NCBI RefSeq assembly: GCF_000808015.1
Contig: NZ_JWHR01000098.1
Coordinates: forward strand, 1 to 22,288
Source: Terrisporobacter othiniensis
GTDB taxonomy: Bacteria > Bacillota > Clostridia > Peptostreptococcales > Peptostreptococcaceae
Length of the DNA: 22,288 bases
Reading direction: 5' to 3'
The position numbers were made by a program, and so were the translations under genes. Position 1 is the first letter of the stretch; each line of letters begins with the position of its first letter. The notes beneath the pieces were generated by a model that saw nothing but the letters and a program-made list of their open reading frames with translations, was not told where the DNA came from and searched no databases. This document shows, piece after piece, positions 21,999 through 22,288 of this stretch.

Positions 21999-22091
21999 TT
22001 TGTCTTTACCTCACTGTCTTAAAATATTACCTAATGACACTTGTATGTTTACATATTATTTATAACTTTTTTTACAGTTATTTGTGCTAAT

Positions 22092-22125
22092 AAAAAATCC
22101 CTTTACCCAAAAAAGATAAAAGGAT
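22092..22125 (-). terminator. Attenuator terminator of the BMP leader
   Basis: Arms 22097-22108 and 22114-22125 pair over 12 positions in the minus-strand RNA, including three G-U pairs, with a 5-nt loop, then a run of six U at 22092-22097. It lies between the PyrR-like box and the BMP start codon. Confidence 0.8.
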
Positions 22126-22167
22126 GCCTACACACTAAAATCAATAAAATATGTAACTATTCTTTTT

Positions 22168-22181
22168 AGCCTCTCGGGACT
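22168..22181 (-). promoter_or_regulatory. PyrR-binding loop (pyr attenuator)
   Basis: The minus-strand RNA reads AGUCCCGAGAGGCU, matching the PyrR-binding loop pattern ARUCCNGNGAGGYU that I know from pyr operon leaders. Flanking CUUUAAAAU and AAAAAG can pair partly to form the stem. A terminator follows 43 bases downstream. In the known mechanism, PyrR with UMP or UTP bound to this loop stops the antiterminator from forming, so transcription ends when pyrimidines are plentiful. Confidence 0.85.
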
Positions 22182-22213
22182 ATTTTAAAGTATCAATATT
22201 TAATTCTTAAGGT

Positions 22214-22242
22214 AGTATAATATAATTTATATATATTGTCAA
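22214..22242 (-). promoter_or_regulatory. Promoter of the BMP transcript
   Basis: On the minus strand: consensus -35 TTGACA (22237-22242), 17-bp spacer, -10 TATACT (22214-22219). Nothing recognisable lies between it and the right edge of the window. Confidence 0.85.
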
Positions 22243-22288
22243 TATTATTCATTTTCATTTTTTACATTTTATTAATTATTATAAGTAC

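Noticed and set aside
1..22288. Mobile element, phage or CRISPR features
   Set aside because: No transposase, integrase or cas-like protein, no regularly spaced repeats and no attachment-site duplication at tRNA-Lys were seen.

Overview
The window is AT-rich DNA (about 30% GC by eye) with Gram-positive promoters, strong GGAGG-type ribosome binding sites, and T-box, S-box and PyrR leader RNAs. It looks like an anaerobic Clostridia chromosome, perhaps Peptostreptococcaceae; that placement is inference. Every complete gene lies on the minus strand. Only a truncated CDS at the left edge is on the plus strand. I see no insertion sequence, phage gene or CRISPR array.

Region 1 (1-5050) holds single-gene housekeeping units: a plus-strand gene tail, a secreted nuclease lipoprotein, a small alarmone synthetase, homoserine dehydrogenase behind a SAM-I riboswitch, and an XRE regulator with a TPR-like C-terminus.

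Region 2 (5052-15339) is a compact minus-strand gene cluster. In transcription order it encodes two GT-A glycosyltransferases (TIGR04283-like and TIGR04282/DUF2064-like), an APH-fold kinase with an altered catalytic loop, two VTT-domain (TVP38/TMEM64) membrane proteins, a double-CCG iron-sulfur protein, a YnjBCD-type ABC transporter, a nucleoside hydrolase and a small membrane protein. Its core resembles the uncharacterised E. coli ydjXYZ-ynjABCD locus. A promoter lies before the first gene. A perfect 22-bp palindrome and an internal hairpin may divide the cluster into parts. It is the best candidate here for an undescribed system.

Region 3 (15443-20956) starts with tRNA-Lys(CTT), followed by two related modules. 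One is a T-box with Phe specifier UUC, then a LarA-type nickel racemase and a Na+/solute symporter. The other is a T-box with Tyr specifier UAC, then a paralogous symporter. The specifiers differ by one base in otherwise matching motifs. This suggests both modules respond to aromatic amino acid starvation. The racemase may act on an aromatic 2-hydroxy acid such as phenyllactate, with the symporters importing aromatic amino acids or their hydroxy or keto acids.

Region 4 (20964-22288) is a BMP-family nucleoside-binding lipoprotein behind a PyrR-type attenuator, pointing to pyrimidine nucleoside uptake. All functions were read by eye; no database search was run.
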